From: Sphingomonas sp. IC-56
GTDB taxonomy: Bacteria; Pseudomonadota; Alphaproteobacteria; Sphingomonadales; Sphingomonadaceae
Assembly: GCF_021043375.1 (NCBI RefSeq)
Contig: NZ_JAJNDV010000006.1
Coordinates: 1 to 64,000, forward strand
Direction of reading: 5' to 3'
DNA length: 64,000 bases
The notes beneath the pieces are model-generated. The model worked only from the letters and a program-made list of their open reading frames with translations, was not told the DNA's origin and searched no databases. Both the position numbers and the translations under genes were made by a program. Positions 7,498-16,379 of this stretch are shown one piece after another; the stretch's first letter is position 1, and every line of letters begins with the position of its first letter.

Positions 7498-9027
7498 ATG
7501 AATGGCAAGGCCGAGGACATGGCACCCCTTAGCGGGTTCAAGCTGATCCTGGCGGGCGCTGTGCTCGCGCTTACGAACTTCATGGTGGTGCTCGACACCA
7601 CTATCGCGAACGTCTCGGTGCCCCATATCGGCGGCAGCCTGGGCATTTCGGCCAGTCAGGGGACGTGGATCATCACCTCCTATGCCGTGGCGGAGGCGGT
7701 ATGCGTGCCGCTGACCGGCTGGCTCGCGGGCAGGTTCGGCACGGTGCGCACCTTTACCTGGGGCGTGATCGGGTTCGGCATCTTCTCGGTTCTGTGCGGC
7801 TTGTCGACGACGCTCGGCATGCTCGTCGCCTGCCGCATCGGGCAGGGGCTGTGCGGTGGCCCACTGATGCCTCTCAGTCAGACGCTGCTGATGCGCATCT
7901 TCCCGCCCAACCAGCGCGCCCAGGCGATGGGCATCTGGGCGATGACCACCGTGGTCGCGCCGATCCTAGGTCCGATCCTGGGCGGCACGATCTCGGACAG
8001 CTGGTCTTGGCACTGGATCTTCTTCATCAACATTCCGGTCGCCGCGCTATGCGTGTTCGGGTCGATCCGCCTCGTCTCCCGCGCGGAAACGCCAACGGCG
8101 ATGCTGCGGGTCGACAAGGTCGGGCTGATGCTGATGCTGCTGTGGATCGCCGCGCTGCAGATCATGCTCGATCTTGGCCGCGAGCATGACTGGTTCAACG
8201 ACGGCACGATCATCTGGCTTGCGGTGATCGCCGTGGTCGGGCTGCTGGTGTTCCTTGCCTGGGAACTGACCGAGGACCAGCCAATCGTGGACCTGCGCGT
8301 CTTTCGCCACCGCGGCTTCACCGTCGCCGTGATCTCGCTGTCCTTCGCCTTTGCGACATTCTTCTCTTCGGCGGTGATCATCCCGCAATGGTTGCAGACC
8401 AGCATGGGCTACACCGCGACCTATGCCGGCTATGCCACGGCGTTCACCGGCGTGGCGGCGGTGATCATGTCGCCGATCGTCGCCAAGCTTTCGACCAAGG
8501 TCGATCCGCGCGCGCTGGTATGCTTCGGCATCCTGTGGCTAGGCATGGCGTCGCTGCTGCGGGTCGGGTGGAACAGCCAGGCCGATTTCTGGTCGCTCGC
8601 TTTCCCGCAGATGCTCCAAGGCTTCGGCATGCCGTTCTTCTTCATCCCCCTGACCACGATTGCGCTGGGCGCAGTAGAGCCCCACGAGACGGCATCGGCG
8701 GCGGGCTTGATGAGCTTCCTGCGCACCATGGCCGGGGCGATCGGCACGTCGATATCCACAACCATGTGGGACAACAGCGCACGCGTGGCGCGCGCGGAGA
8801 TGGCAGGCCGACTGAACGACCAGAGCGCGACGCAGGCGCTGAGCGCGCAGGGCTTCTCGATCGACCAGATTCGCGGCGTGATCGTGAACCTCGTCGAGAA
8901 GGAGGCGTTCGCGGTCGCGACGACGCACATCTTCATGCTGTCAGCGGTGATCTTCGGCTTTTCCGCCATGATCATCTGGCTGACTCCGAGGCCGCGCCGG
9001 GCGGTCGGGCCGGGCGCGGCGCACTAG
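7498..9027 (+). CDS. emrB: DHA2-family MFS multidrug transporter (EmrB-type)
   Basis: A 509-residue proton-driven drug exporter with 14 predicted helices, the DHA2 pattern. Motif C-like residues in helix 5 (PILGPILGGTISD) and the conserved helix 1 segment LDTTIANVSVPHI are visible. It starts 12 bases after emrA with GGAACC upstream. It is the last gene of the operon, and a candidate intrinsic terminator lies 211 bases downstream. With the adaptor and NodT protein it forms an envelope-spanning pump; control by the divergent TetR protein is inferred. Confidence 0.94.
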   Translation: MNGKAEDMAPLSGFKLILAGAVLALTNFMVVLDTTIANVSVPHIGGSLGISASQGTWIITSYAVAEAVCVPLTGWLAGRFGTVRTFTWGVIGFGIFSVLCGLSTTLGMLVACRIGQGLCGGPLMPLSQTLLMRIFPPNQRAQAMGIWAMTTVVAPILGPILGGTISDSWSWHWIFFINIPVAALCVFGSIRLVSRAETPTAMLRVDKVGLMLMLLWIAALQIMLDLGREHDWFNDGTIIWLAVIAVVGLLVFLAWELTEDQPIVDLRVFRHRGFTVAVISLSFAFATFFSSAVIIPQWLQTSMGYTATYAGYATAFTGVAAVIMSPIVAKLSTKVDPRALVCFGILWLGMASLLRVGWNSQADFWSLAFPQMLQGFGMPFFFIPLTTIALGAVEPHETASAAGLMSFLRTMAGAIGTSISTTMWDNSARVARAEMAGRLNDQSATQALSAQGFSIDQIRGVIVNLVEKEAFAVATTHIFMLSAVIFGFSAMIIWLTPRPRRAVGPGAAH

Positions 9028-9522
9028 CCGATCAGCGGACGCGAAAGGAGGATCGCACTAGCACGGGCTGTCTGTAAAGGACCCCTTAGCTGCCGCAATC
9101 GGGATCCCATTGACGATCAGAAAGATTTAAGCAGCGAGGCTGAACATCAAGCTGAGCTTCCATCAACATCATTGTTCTGCGAATTCCTAACATCGGTTAC
9201 TCGCGTGATATTTTCGCACTGCAATGCAAGCTTTACGTCAGGTGTGAAACACTTGATTTTTTGGTTCAGGATGAAGGCCGAATTATGCCCATCGCCAACG
9301 CATCTTGCGGAGCGACGGCATAACCTCACAGAAAGCAGGCGCGGCCGTTCTTACTACAGAGAATTATCTGCAATTGGCCGGATGCGGACAGGCACTGAGA
9401 GCCCATCCTTCCAATTCTGCCTAGCCTCTTAGCGCTTGCGAGCCCACCTATGTAGACCTGAACTCGAGTAAGAGATTTTGGAGCGATGATTGGGCTGTGC
9501 GAGCCTGCTGCGCTTCACCGGA
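9028..9522. other. Intergenic, 495 bases, no gene seen
   Basis: This gap lies between two convergent genes. It is visibly more AT-rich than its left neighbour. The only structure I can support is the terminator-like hairpin at 9238-9262. Short open frames here lack a credible start or protein-like composition. Confidence 0.6.
9238..9262 (+). terminator. Intrinsic terminator candidate
   Basis: TCAGGTGT-GAA-ACACTTGA forms an 8-bp stem (one G-U pair) with a 3-nt loop, directly followed by TTTTTT at 9257-9262. It points with the efflux operon, but at 211 bases from its stop it could also end an unseen small transcript. Confidence 0.65.
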
Positions 9523-11601
9523 TCAATCGCTGCTATGTATCGGCAATGAAAAGCACACGGTAGCTCCTCGCGGAGCATTGTTTCTCGCCTGCAGAGCGCC
9601 TCCATGTGCTTCGATGATTGTCTTTGATATGGAGAGCCCCAACCCCAGACCCCCGTTTTTCGAACTGGCAACCGGTGTCCCGAGCTTCTCGAGCATTTCC
9701 TTCGAGAATCCGGGGCCATGGTCAGTCACGCATACGTGAACCTTGCTGTCCGATCCGGAATGAACCTCGACGAGAGGTGGCGGTGAGCCGGCGTTCTGAG
9801 CTTGGCACGCATTTCGTACGAGATTAAGGATGACCTGCTGGATTTGAACGGTGTCGACGTTCACCAAGATTTCCTCACTGGAGGGATCCAAGGCGACAGG
9901 TTCGGCGCAAACCTTAGTCACAGCTATCGTGGCCATAGCTTCGGTGATAAGGTCGTCTATGCTGACTACCACGCGTTCGCCCGCACCAGATGCCAAGCCG
10001 CGGACTCGTTTGATGATTTCTCCAGCGCGGAGGATTTGTGCGCGAGCATCTCGCAGGGCTGTAACGGTCGAAGCACCAGCGGCAGCCGGGAGTTGCGAAG
10101 CCATATAACTTGCTGCGCTCAGGTAATTGCTCGCGGCGGTTAGCGGCTGATTTAGTTCGTGTGAAAGAGTAGCAGCGAGCGCGTTCAACGCTCCGTTTCG
10201 AGAGAGATGCGCAAGTTCGTTTTGTAGTGTCTCGTGCTTCTTGATTTCAGTTATATCTTGAATGGTGCCATGGAACCCGACGATCTCTCCGTGCCTGCCC
10301 TTTGTGGGAACTGATGAAAGGCGGTGGAAGCGAGACGCGCCGCTTGAAAGGTTTACTTGTAAATCCCACGAAGCAGGAACGCCGTTTTTTAGCACACGGA
10401 TAATCTCTGTCTGGTGCCGATGCGCCGACTCCTCGGGCAACACCTCCGCGAAATCGGCGCTGAGGGGGCTAAGTGGCGAACTGCGCTCGTACATCCTGTA
10501 CAGCTGTGGCGACCAAGTTATCCTTTTTTCCTGTAAGTTATACGCCCAGTCGCCAATTCCAGCCACGCGCTGCGCTTCCTCCAAGCGCGATTTGGCGATC
10601 GCAAGCTCCCAGGATCGACGTTCACGAAAACGAATAAAGTAGATAACGATCGCACTGAGAACGGCCACCATCAAGGTAGCTAGCATCGCTCCGATACGCA
10701 GAAGGTTCGCGCGCTGCACCGCTTCGAGCAGGGCGTCGTCGCGAAGGATGCTGTAGCTCACAAACAAAGGATATCCCGGCACCCGGCGATAGCTGACGAG
10801 CCGGACCTTTCCGTCGAGTGTGCCAGGTCCGACAAGTTGTCCTCGCTCCGTTCGCTGTTGTTCACGAAAAAGGACACCACCCGTCACATCGTCACCGGAA
10901 TTGACCACACCGGCTGTCACTCGAGCTCTGACTGTGCCGTCTAGCCCCACCAACCAAGCCGACTCTGAGGGCTTGACCGCCTTCTCGCCGAAAACTGCAG
11001 TTAGCTGTGCGGGGGCGAAATGGACGGTCACCACGCCAGCGAAGGTTCCGTTCGAAAGGTTGAGACGCCTGGTCAGCAGAATGGCTTTGTTGTTCAGCGT
11101 GTGCGAGTAAGTTGGTTTGCTCACGAACAGCCGTCGAGTGTCTTGATCTCGGTGGGCAAGGAACGCTTCGTGTTGAGCAACATTAGGGGTGCCGACCAAG
11201 CCCTCCCGAGTGGTGGCAACAAGATCTCCCCGCGCATCCACCACGCTGAGACCAAGGAAGCCCGGATCTTGAGCGATCGGATCATTTATCAGGCTCGGGT
11301 ATCTCTTAGTTCCGACAGGAATAGCTGCGAGTGCGCGTAAGGCTGCCACATGGCGACAGGCAAGATCAGCAGTTCCAAGGACTCGCGATACATATTGCTG
11401 AAAAACAAGCGATCGATCTTCATTCTGCGCGACAGCGGCGTGGAGCGCTTCCGCTCGTTCGAACTCGATTTGTCGAAGAACCAGCGTCCAGAGAAGTGCC
11501 GAGCCAAGCAGGCCTGCGATTAGGACCGCGCCGATAGCCCAACGTCCGTAGCGCACCTGCACACTCGGCGCATCTATATCGCTGGTTCGCCTATTGAGCA
11601 T
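9523..11601 (-). CDS. Orphan membrane sensor histidine kinase with periplasmic Cache-like and PAS domains
   Basis: A 692-residue sensor kinase. TM1 is about residues 21-43, an extracytoplasmic Cache-like sensor about 50-295, and TM2 about 300-324. A PAS domain follows (about 340-455), ending in a PAC-like FHGTIQDITE. The HisKA H-box has phospho-acceptor His481 (LSHELNQPL), and the ATPase domain has an N-box at Asn597, G1 (DHGPG) and G2 (GLGLGLS). The H-box resembles FixL/DctB-type kinases. No response regulator is adjacent, so its partner is elsewhere. Third-position GC is visibly lower than in neighbouring genes, suggesting separate ancestry. There is no clear Shine-Dalgarno before the ATG at 11601. 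Confidence 0.92.
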   Translation of the reverse strand: MLNRRTSDIDAPSVQVRYGRWAIGAVLIAGLLGSALLWTLVLRQIEFERAEALHAAVAQNEDRSLVFQQYVSRVLGTADLACRHVAALRALAAIPVGTKRYPSLINDPIAQDPGFLGLSVVDARGDLVATTREGLVGTPNVAQHEAFLAHRDQDTRRLFVSKPTYSHTLNNKAILLTRRLNLSNGTFAGVVTVHFAPAQLTAVFGEKAVKPSESAWLVGLDGTVRARVTAGVVNSGDDVTGGVLFREQQRTERGQLVGPGTLDGKVRLVSYRRVPGYPLFVSYSILRDDALLEAVQRANLLRIGAMLATLMVAVLSAIVIYFIRFRERRSWELAIAKSRLEEAQRVAGIGDWAYNLQEKRITWSPQLYRMYERSSPLSPLSADFAEVLPEESAHRHQTEIIRVLKNGVPASWDLQVNLSSGASRFHRLSSVPTKGRHGEIVGFHGTIQDITEIKKHETLQNELAHLSRNGALNALAATLSHELNQPLTAASNYLSAASYMASQLPAAAGASTVTALRDARAQILRAGEIIKRVRGLASGAGERVVVSIDDLITEAMATIAVTKVCAEPVALDPSSEEILVNVDTVQIQQVILNLVRNACQAQNAGSPPPLVEVHSGSDSKVHVCVTDHGPGFSKEMLEKLGTPVASSKNGGLGLGLSISKTIIEAHGGALQARNNAPRGATVCFSLPIHSSD

Positions 11602-12165
11602 GTGGCGGAGCCGTCCCTCATTCTACACTCCGGAGCCGTAACGCTTTACGCGCTAAATGGCACTTACCATTACTTCGGCCCGTCTTGATGGAGGAAGCAC
11701 CATGGGGTTGTGAACACAACACGCTGGCAGGGGAAGCAACGCTAAGTCCGCAAGTTAGGGTAACTCTACAGCATGGGTTATGGTCCGCTTGAAAGCAGTG
11801 TTGCGACAGGGACGAACGACCGCATTTCGGGGCGGAGGCGGCCGTCAGCAGATCGGCGATTTTCTTCTAAGGACGTCCTCTGGGCAGCACCTTGAAAGCC
11901 TCCGGCAGAGGCGCCGGATCAGCGCGTAAATTGGTCCGCAAAGAAGTTCCCTTCCGCGTCGACCCACAAGCGGCCGCTTACACCAGCCTGCCCGCTCCCC
12001 CCAACTTCGGACGCTTGTTCATAGTCGCATCAGCGCACGTGCAGGAAAGTCGAGAACCAGGCCAACTCGGTATACATGCTCATCTGAACGTTGCCGCCTC
12101 GATCCTGAGTGCGCCCCTACTTGCGAGAACCGGGGAGATCCGGCACCAAAGTACCGGGGGGTTCT
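11602..12165. other. Divergent intergenic region, 564 bases
   Basis: This region separates the sensor kinase (minus) from the metalloprotease (plus). It contains a symmetrical GTTGTG-AA-CACAAC at 11707-11720, a possible regulator site about 106 bases before the kinase start. No protein-like frame is convincing; a frame over 11892-12236 overlaps the protease start and has no family features. Confidence 0.5.
11707..11720. promoter_or_regulatory. 14-bp inverted repeat, possible operator
   Basis: GTTGTG-AA-CACAAC has perfect 6-bp arms with a 2-base centre, upstream of the sensor kinase. Its function is unknown. Confidence 0.35.
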
Positions 12166-14625
12166 ATGATCCGCAATGCCATCGCCGCCGGCGTCCTGAT
12201 GACGATCACGCTTCCCGTCGCAGCCGAACCCCATAGGGACGAGGGCACGGCGCAAAACCGGAGTGCGCTTGACGGGACCGAGCGGCTCGACGGACTGCTC
12301 CCGACCCACGTTGATCGGCAGGGGGGACGGATCCTCCTGTCGCTGCCGGCTCCTGGTCGCGACGGCGTCGCGGCGCGCCTGCTCTACACCACCTCGCTAC
12401 GTACCGGCCTCGGCTCGGCGCCCATCGGCCTCGACCGCGCCCAACCAAGGCCCGCGCAAGTGCTGATCATCCGTCGGCTGGGCAAGAAAGTGGCCTTCGA
12501 GCTCGAGAACCCGCGCTTTCGTGCGACGGGGGCGTCGGCGGCGGAGCAGGCCGCAGCAGCGGATGCCTTCGCCACCTCCACCTTGTGGCTCGGCGACGTG
12601 ATAGATGGTCCCCACGGGGCGCTGCTGGTCGATATCGCACCTTTCCTCATTCGCGACGTCAAAGGTATCGCCGCGCAGCTAAACACGAGCGGCGAGAAGG
12701 GTTGGAAGCTGGTCGAGGCGCTTAGCGCTGCCGATCCGAACAGCGCACGTGCGTTTCCGCGCAACCTGGAGTTCGAGGCGCGGCAGACCTACGCGAGCGA
12801 AACGCCAGGGCCCGAGGTGCGCAACATCGCTCCCGATCCCCGGCAGGTAACGCTAGTGGTGCGCCACAGCTTCATCGCGCTGCCTGAGGCAGGCTATGTG
12901 AGCCGCGCCTTTGATCCCCGCGGTGGAAGCTTCGCCACCCAAATCCTCGACTTCGGCGCGCCGCTCGGCGGGCAGATCGTCCAGAACCTCGCCAATCGAT
13001 TCCGCCTGGAAAAGGTCGATCCGGCCGCGCCGCGCTCTCGCGTGAAGAAGCCGATCGTCTTCTACATCGACAATGCGGCGCCCGAGCCGATCCGCACCGC
13101 GCTGCTGGAAGGCGCATCATGGTGGAAGACGGCGTTCGAGGCTGCCGGGTTCATCGACGCCTACCAAGTCAAGATCCTGCCCGACGGAGTGGATCCGCTC
13201 GACATCCGTTACAACGTCGTCAACTGGGTCAACCGCGCGACGCGGGGCTGGTCATACGGCTATGCCGTCGCCGATCCGCGCACGGGCGAAATCCTGAAGG
13301 GGTCGGTGCTGCTCGGGTCGCTGCGCGTCCGGCAGGATATGCTGATCTACGAAGGCTTGGTCGGCACCGCCAAGACGGGGACGGGCGGACCCAATGATCC
13401 GGCCCAAGTGGCACTCGCGCGCATCCGGCAGCTCGCCGCACATGAAGTCGGTCATGCGCTTGGCCTGCTCCATAATTTCGCGGGCAGCACGCAGGGCCGA
13501 GCCTCCGTGATGGACTATCCGGCACCCCGCATCGGGCTGGTGAACGGCGCGCCCGACCTGTCGGACGCCTACGGCATCGGACTCGGCGCCTGGGACATGC
13601 ACGCGATCGACTGGCTGTACGGGGACTCCGCTGGCACGAACCCAGATACGGCCGCACGGGCCAAGGCAGCGGCGGCAGACCAGCGCGGCCTGCGTTTCGT
13701 CACCGACGAGAACGCTCGCAGCGCGTCTGCATCGCAGCCATGGGGCAGCCTGTGGGACGATGGCGCCGATCCGGTCGCAGAGCTCGACCGCATGATGGAG
13801 GTGCGCGCCGCCGCGGTCGCTCGCTTCGGACCAGACGCGCTCGCCGCAGGCGAACCGATAGCAGCGCTGCGGCGCAAATTCGTTCCGATCTGGCTGCTCC
13901 ACCGCTACCAGGTGGAGGCAGCGACCAAGCTGGTAGGTGGCGTCTTCTCCACCTACGCGGTCGCGGGCGGCACTGGCGGAACGTCGGTGGCGGTGGATGG
14001 GGTAGTCCAGCACCGCGCGCTCGATGCGGTGCTGGCGACGCTCGCTCCCACCCAGCTGGATGTGCCGGAGCGGCTGATCGTGCAATTGTCGGCCGGGTGG
14101 TCGGGCGACAACGACCGGCAGACCGACATCGAGGTCATGCGCACTGCTGGCAGCAGCGTCTTCGACCCACTGGTGGCAGCCGAAGTCGCTGCAGAAGTCA
14201 GCTTGCGGGCGCTGCTGGCACCAGAGCGCATCGCGCGTCTCGCGGACCAGAGCCGCCGCGATCCTGCGGTACCCAGCCCAGCGCTGCTCGCCACTCGGCT
14301 GCTAGCGATTGCGGACACGCCCACGGCGGACCCCCGACTGGCGGCGGTCCGCCGGGTCGTCGGCAGGCGAGTTGTCCTCAATTTGGCAAAGGCAACAGCC
14401 GATCCAGCCGGTGGCGCGGAAGCCGCAAGCCTGATCGACCAAGCGCTCGCCGACTGGGCGGCCCGGCAGCAGGCTCGATCCTTTGCCAACGGCGCCGACC
14501 GCAGTTGGGCGCTCGCAACCGCTCGGCTGCTGCGAGATCGGGAGGCGCTGGCGGCGGCGCTGCGCGACAAGGATGCCGACGTGACGATCCCTCCCGGCAT
14601 GCCGATTGGATCCGACGAGGACTGA
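12166..14625 (+). CDS. Secreted zinc-dependent metalloprotease (DUF5117/DUF4953 type)
   Basis: A predicted exported protein of 819 residues. A Sec signal (about 1-21, ending Val-Ala-Ala) is followed by a DUF5118/DUF5117-like N-half and a metzincin-like catalytic segment. That segment reads HExxHxxGxxH with His426, Glu427, His430 and His436, followed by Asn. The C-terminal 300 residues match the DUF4953 portion of the same family in length and composition. The start at 12166 is preferred over an upstream in-frame ATG (12109) because it begins the signal peptide and follows a G-rich ribosome site. Substrate unknown; family members are periplasmic or secreted and widespread in sphingomonads. It stands alone between long intergenic regions. 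Confidence 0.88.
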   Translation: MIRNAIAAGVLMTITLPVAAEPHRDEGTAQNRSALDGTERLDGLLPTHVDRQGGRILLSLPAPGRDGVAARLLYTTSLRTGLGSAPIGLDRAQPRPAQVLIIRRLGKKVAFELENPRFRATGASAAEQAAAADAFATSTLWLGDVIDGPHGALLVDIAPFLIRDVKGIAAQLNTSGEKGWKLVEALSAADPNSARAFPRNLEFEARQTYASETPGPEVRNIAPDPRQVTLVVRHSFIALPEAGYVSRAFDPRGGSFATQILDFGAPLGGQIVQNLANRFRLEKVDPAAPRSRVKKPIVFYIDNAAPEPIRTALLEGASWWKTAFEAAGFIDAYQVKILPDGVDPLDIRYNVVNWVNRATRGWSYGYAVADPRTGEILKGSVLLGSLRVRQDMLIYEGLVGTAKTGTGGPNDPAQVALARIRQLAAHEVGHALGLLHNFAGSTQGRASVMDYPAPRIGLVNGAPDLSDAYGIGLGAWDMHAIDWLYGDSAGTNPDTAARAKAAAADQRGLRFVTDENARSASASQPWGSLWDDGADPVAELDRMMEVRAAAVARFGPDALAAGEPIAALRRKFVPIWLLHRYQVEAATKLVGGVFSTYAVAGGTGGTSVAVDGVVQHRALDAVLATLAPTQLDVPERLIVQLSAGWSGDNDRQTDIEVMRTAGSSVFDPLVAAEVAAEVSLRALLAPERIARLADQSRRDPAVPSPALLATRLLAIADTPTADPRLAAVRRVVGRRVVLNLAKATADPAGGAEAASLIDQALADWAARQQARSFANGADRSWALATARLLRDREALAAALRDKDADVTIPPGMPIGSDED

Positions 14626-15201
14626 AAGGACAGCTTTTCAGACCGGCCGGCCCGCTCCTCCACTTCCGCCATTCGTTCACTTCAGCCATCGGCAGCTTCT
14701 CGCGACGATCGGCCCGTTCAAGTCTGTTAGCCGTTCCGGCTGGCCCATAGTTCGGCCGTCTCGATGTTCGGTATCGCCTCCTTCATCCTTCGTCTGGCAT
14801 TATCGGAAGAGCACGGGATCTTCTGCACCCCAAACTCAAGGCGCGACAGCAACTTGGGTCGCTATTGAGCCGAGATGCCCCCGGAGTACCTTTGCTTTGG
14901 GCCGGCTGAGGCCGACCTTGTGGCAAGCTCGTTCCTCTGAAGGTGGAACTTCTTACGCTAATCGACTTGATGCGCTCGAAGATCGCAGTTCCCGCGAGGT
15001 CGCTGAGCCATGATCGAGATAGCGGTGAACGCGCTAACCGTCATGCCGACAGGCGTGCCCTGATCTATCGCACATAGCGCTGTGATGCAGTCGGAAACCG
15101 ACTGAACACGCGGCGCAAGTCACTGTTCTTGGTGATATGGCTAGACACGTTCATCGGTCTCGGTCCTGGGTCACCGGTTGCATCGGCATCGGGGAATGGG
15201 A
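14626..15201. other. Intergenic, 576 bases, no gene seen
   Basis: This lies between two convergent genes. The open frames here have unstructured Arg/Pro/Ser-rich translations and no start signals. A short CTGAAA...TTTCAG pair overlaps the protease stop but has no T-tract. I see no RNA gene or repeat. Confidence 0.6.
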
Positions 15202-16200
15202 TCATGTTTGGGTAGGGGCGATCGGAGCGGCTTTAGAGGCCCGCTTAGCGTAGCGCCGCGCAAGCGCGGCACAGACCATCAACTGCATCTGGTGGAACAG
15301 CATCAGCGGCAGAACGATGAGCCCAACCGAGCTGGCCGGGAAAATGATGTTTGCCATCGGCAAGCCGCTCGCCATGCTCTTCTTCGATCCACAGAACACG
15401 ATGGCGATCTCGTCCTCGGTGGTGAAGCGCAGGAAGCGGCTTGCCGTCATGGTGGCGACCAGCACGACTGCCAGCATCACGAGATCAAGGACGATGACGA
15501 GCCCGAGGCTTTGCGGTGTCACCTTGCTCCATATGCCCGCCACGACGCCCGCACTGAACGCGGAATAGACGACGAGAAGGATCGAACCGCGATCGACGAG
15601 CATCGTCAGCGTCTTCTGCCGGTTCAACCATTCGCCGATGAGTGGTCGTGCGAACTGGCCGACGACGAACGGCAACAGGATCTGGAGCGCGATGTCGCCC
15701 ACCGAGTCAAGCGACATGCCGCCCGTCCCGACGCTGAGAAACATCGTTGCCAGCAGCGGCGTGATGACCACACCGGCAAGGTTCGACAAGGACGCGCAGC
15801 ACAGGGCGGCGGGCACGTTGCCCCGGGCGATCGACGTGAAGGCGATCGAGGACTGGACCGTCGAGGGCAGCAGCGCGACGAAGATCAGCCCGGTGGCAAG
15901 TCCGCTGTCGAGATATCCGCCAGCGAGTTTCGCGATCCCCAAGCCCAACAGCGGAAATACCACGAACGTCGTGGCGAACACCAAGGATTGCAGCCGCCAG
16001 TGCAGGATGCCCGTCCAGATCGCCTGCCGGGAAATCCGCGCCCCGTAGATGAAGAACAGGAGCGCGATGGCAGCGTGCACCACAATGTCGAGCACGTCCT
16101 TGCCCGCGCCCCGGGCGGGCAGGATCGCGGCGATCACCACCATTCCGACGATCGCGAGGATGTAGGCGTCGATCCGAAGCCGACTAAGAATGGCCTTCAT
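15202..16200 (-). CDS. Bile acid:sodium symporter-like (SBF) transporter
   Basis: A 332-residue polytopic protein with about nine or ten hydrophobic helices, of the YfeH/SBF_like group of the BASS superfamily. Conserved features include ALLPSTVQSSIAFTSIARGN (about 120-140) and the FCGSKKSMASGLPMA segment (about 270-285), where the unwound crossing helix is expected. I chose ATG 16200; an in-frame ATG at 16230 would add ten residues but lies inside an inverted repeat. It follows mesD on the same strand after 179 bases that contain strong secondary structure. Whether it shares the mes transcript is open. Substrate unknown; the family moves organic anions with sodium. Confidence 0.85.
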   Translation of the reverse strand: MKAILSRLRIDAYILAIVGMVVIAAILPARGAGKDVLDIVVHAAIALLFFIYGARISRQAIWTGILHWRLQSLVFATTFVVFPLLGLGIAKLAGGYLDSGLATGLIFVALLPSTVQSSIAFTSIARGNVPAALCCASLSNLAGVVITPLLATMFLSVGTGGMSLDSVGDIALQILLPFVVGQFARPLIGEWLNRQKTLTMLVDRGSILLVVYSAFSAGVVAGIWSKVTPQSLGLVIVLDLVMLAVVLVATMTASRFLRFTTEDEIAIVFCGSKKSMASGLPMANIIFPASSVGLIVLPLMLFHQMQLMVCAALARRYAKRASKAAPIAPTQT

Positions 16201-16218
16201 AGACGATAATCCGATCTT

Positions 16219-16254
16219 GCGGTTCGCCATGACACGTTGGCGCGTGCGAACCGC
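16219..16254 (-). repeat. Inverted repeat at the transporter 5' end
   Basis: GCGGTTCGC (16219-16227) and GCGAACCGC (16246-16254) are perfect 9-bp arms with an 18-base spacer. The alternative ATG at 16230 lies between them. In RNA this hairpin sits just before the chosen start of the transporter and could affect its translation. Confidence 0.5.
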
Positions 16255-16267
16255 TTGTGCTTACGGC

Positions 16268-16322
16268 TCTCCGATACCGCGCCCGCCTTTTCATGAAAGA
16301 GCGGGATCAGCGGTACCGGAGA
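16268..16322 (-). repeat. 55-nt nested stem-loop between mesD and the transporter
   Basis: Outer arms 16268-16280 (TCTCCGATACCGC) and 16310-16322 (GCGGTACCGGAGA) pair over 13 positions with one mismatch or G-U. The inside, 16282-16305, forms a second stem (CCCGC/CTTT with AAAG/GCGGG). There is no T-tract on either strand, so it is not a standard intrinsic terminator. It may be a processing or attenuation structure or a REP-like palindromic element. The folding is read directly; the role is unknown. Confidence 0.65.
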
Positions 16323-16379
16323 AATCTTCAGGTGAGGGGCGCCATTCTAACGGAAAGGCCACACGATATCGGCTGCCGC

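Noticed and set aside
6211-7626. 471-codon minus-strand frame opposite emrA
   Set aside because: Gly/Ala/Arg/Val shadow of a strongly biased gene; no family features.
11892-12236. 114-codon plus-strand frame before the metalloprotease
   Set aside because: It overlaps the protease signal peptide in another frame; no family features or ribosome site.
15178-16209. 343-codon plus-strand frame opposite the SBF transporter
   Set aside because: Very Arg/Asp/His-rich, typical antisense artefact; the opposite strand is a clear membrane protein.
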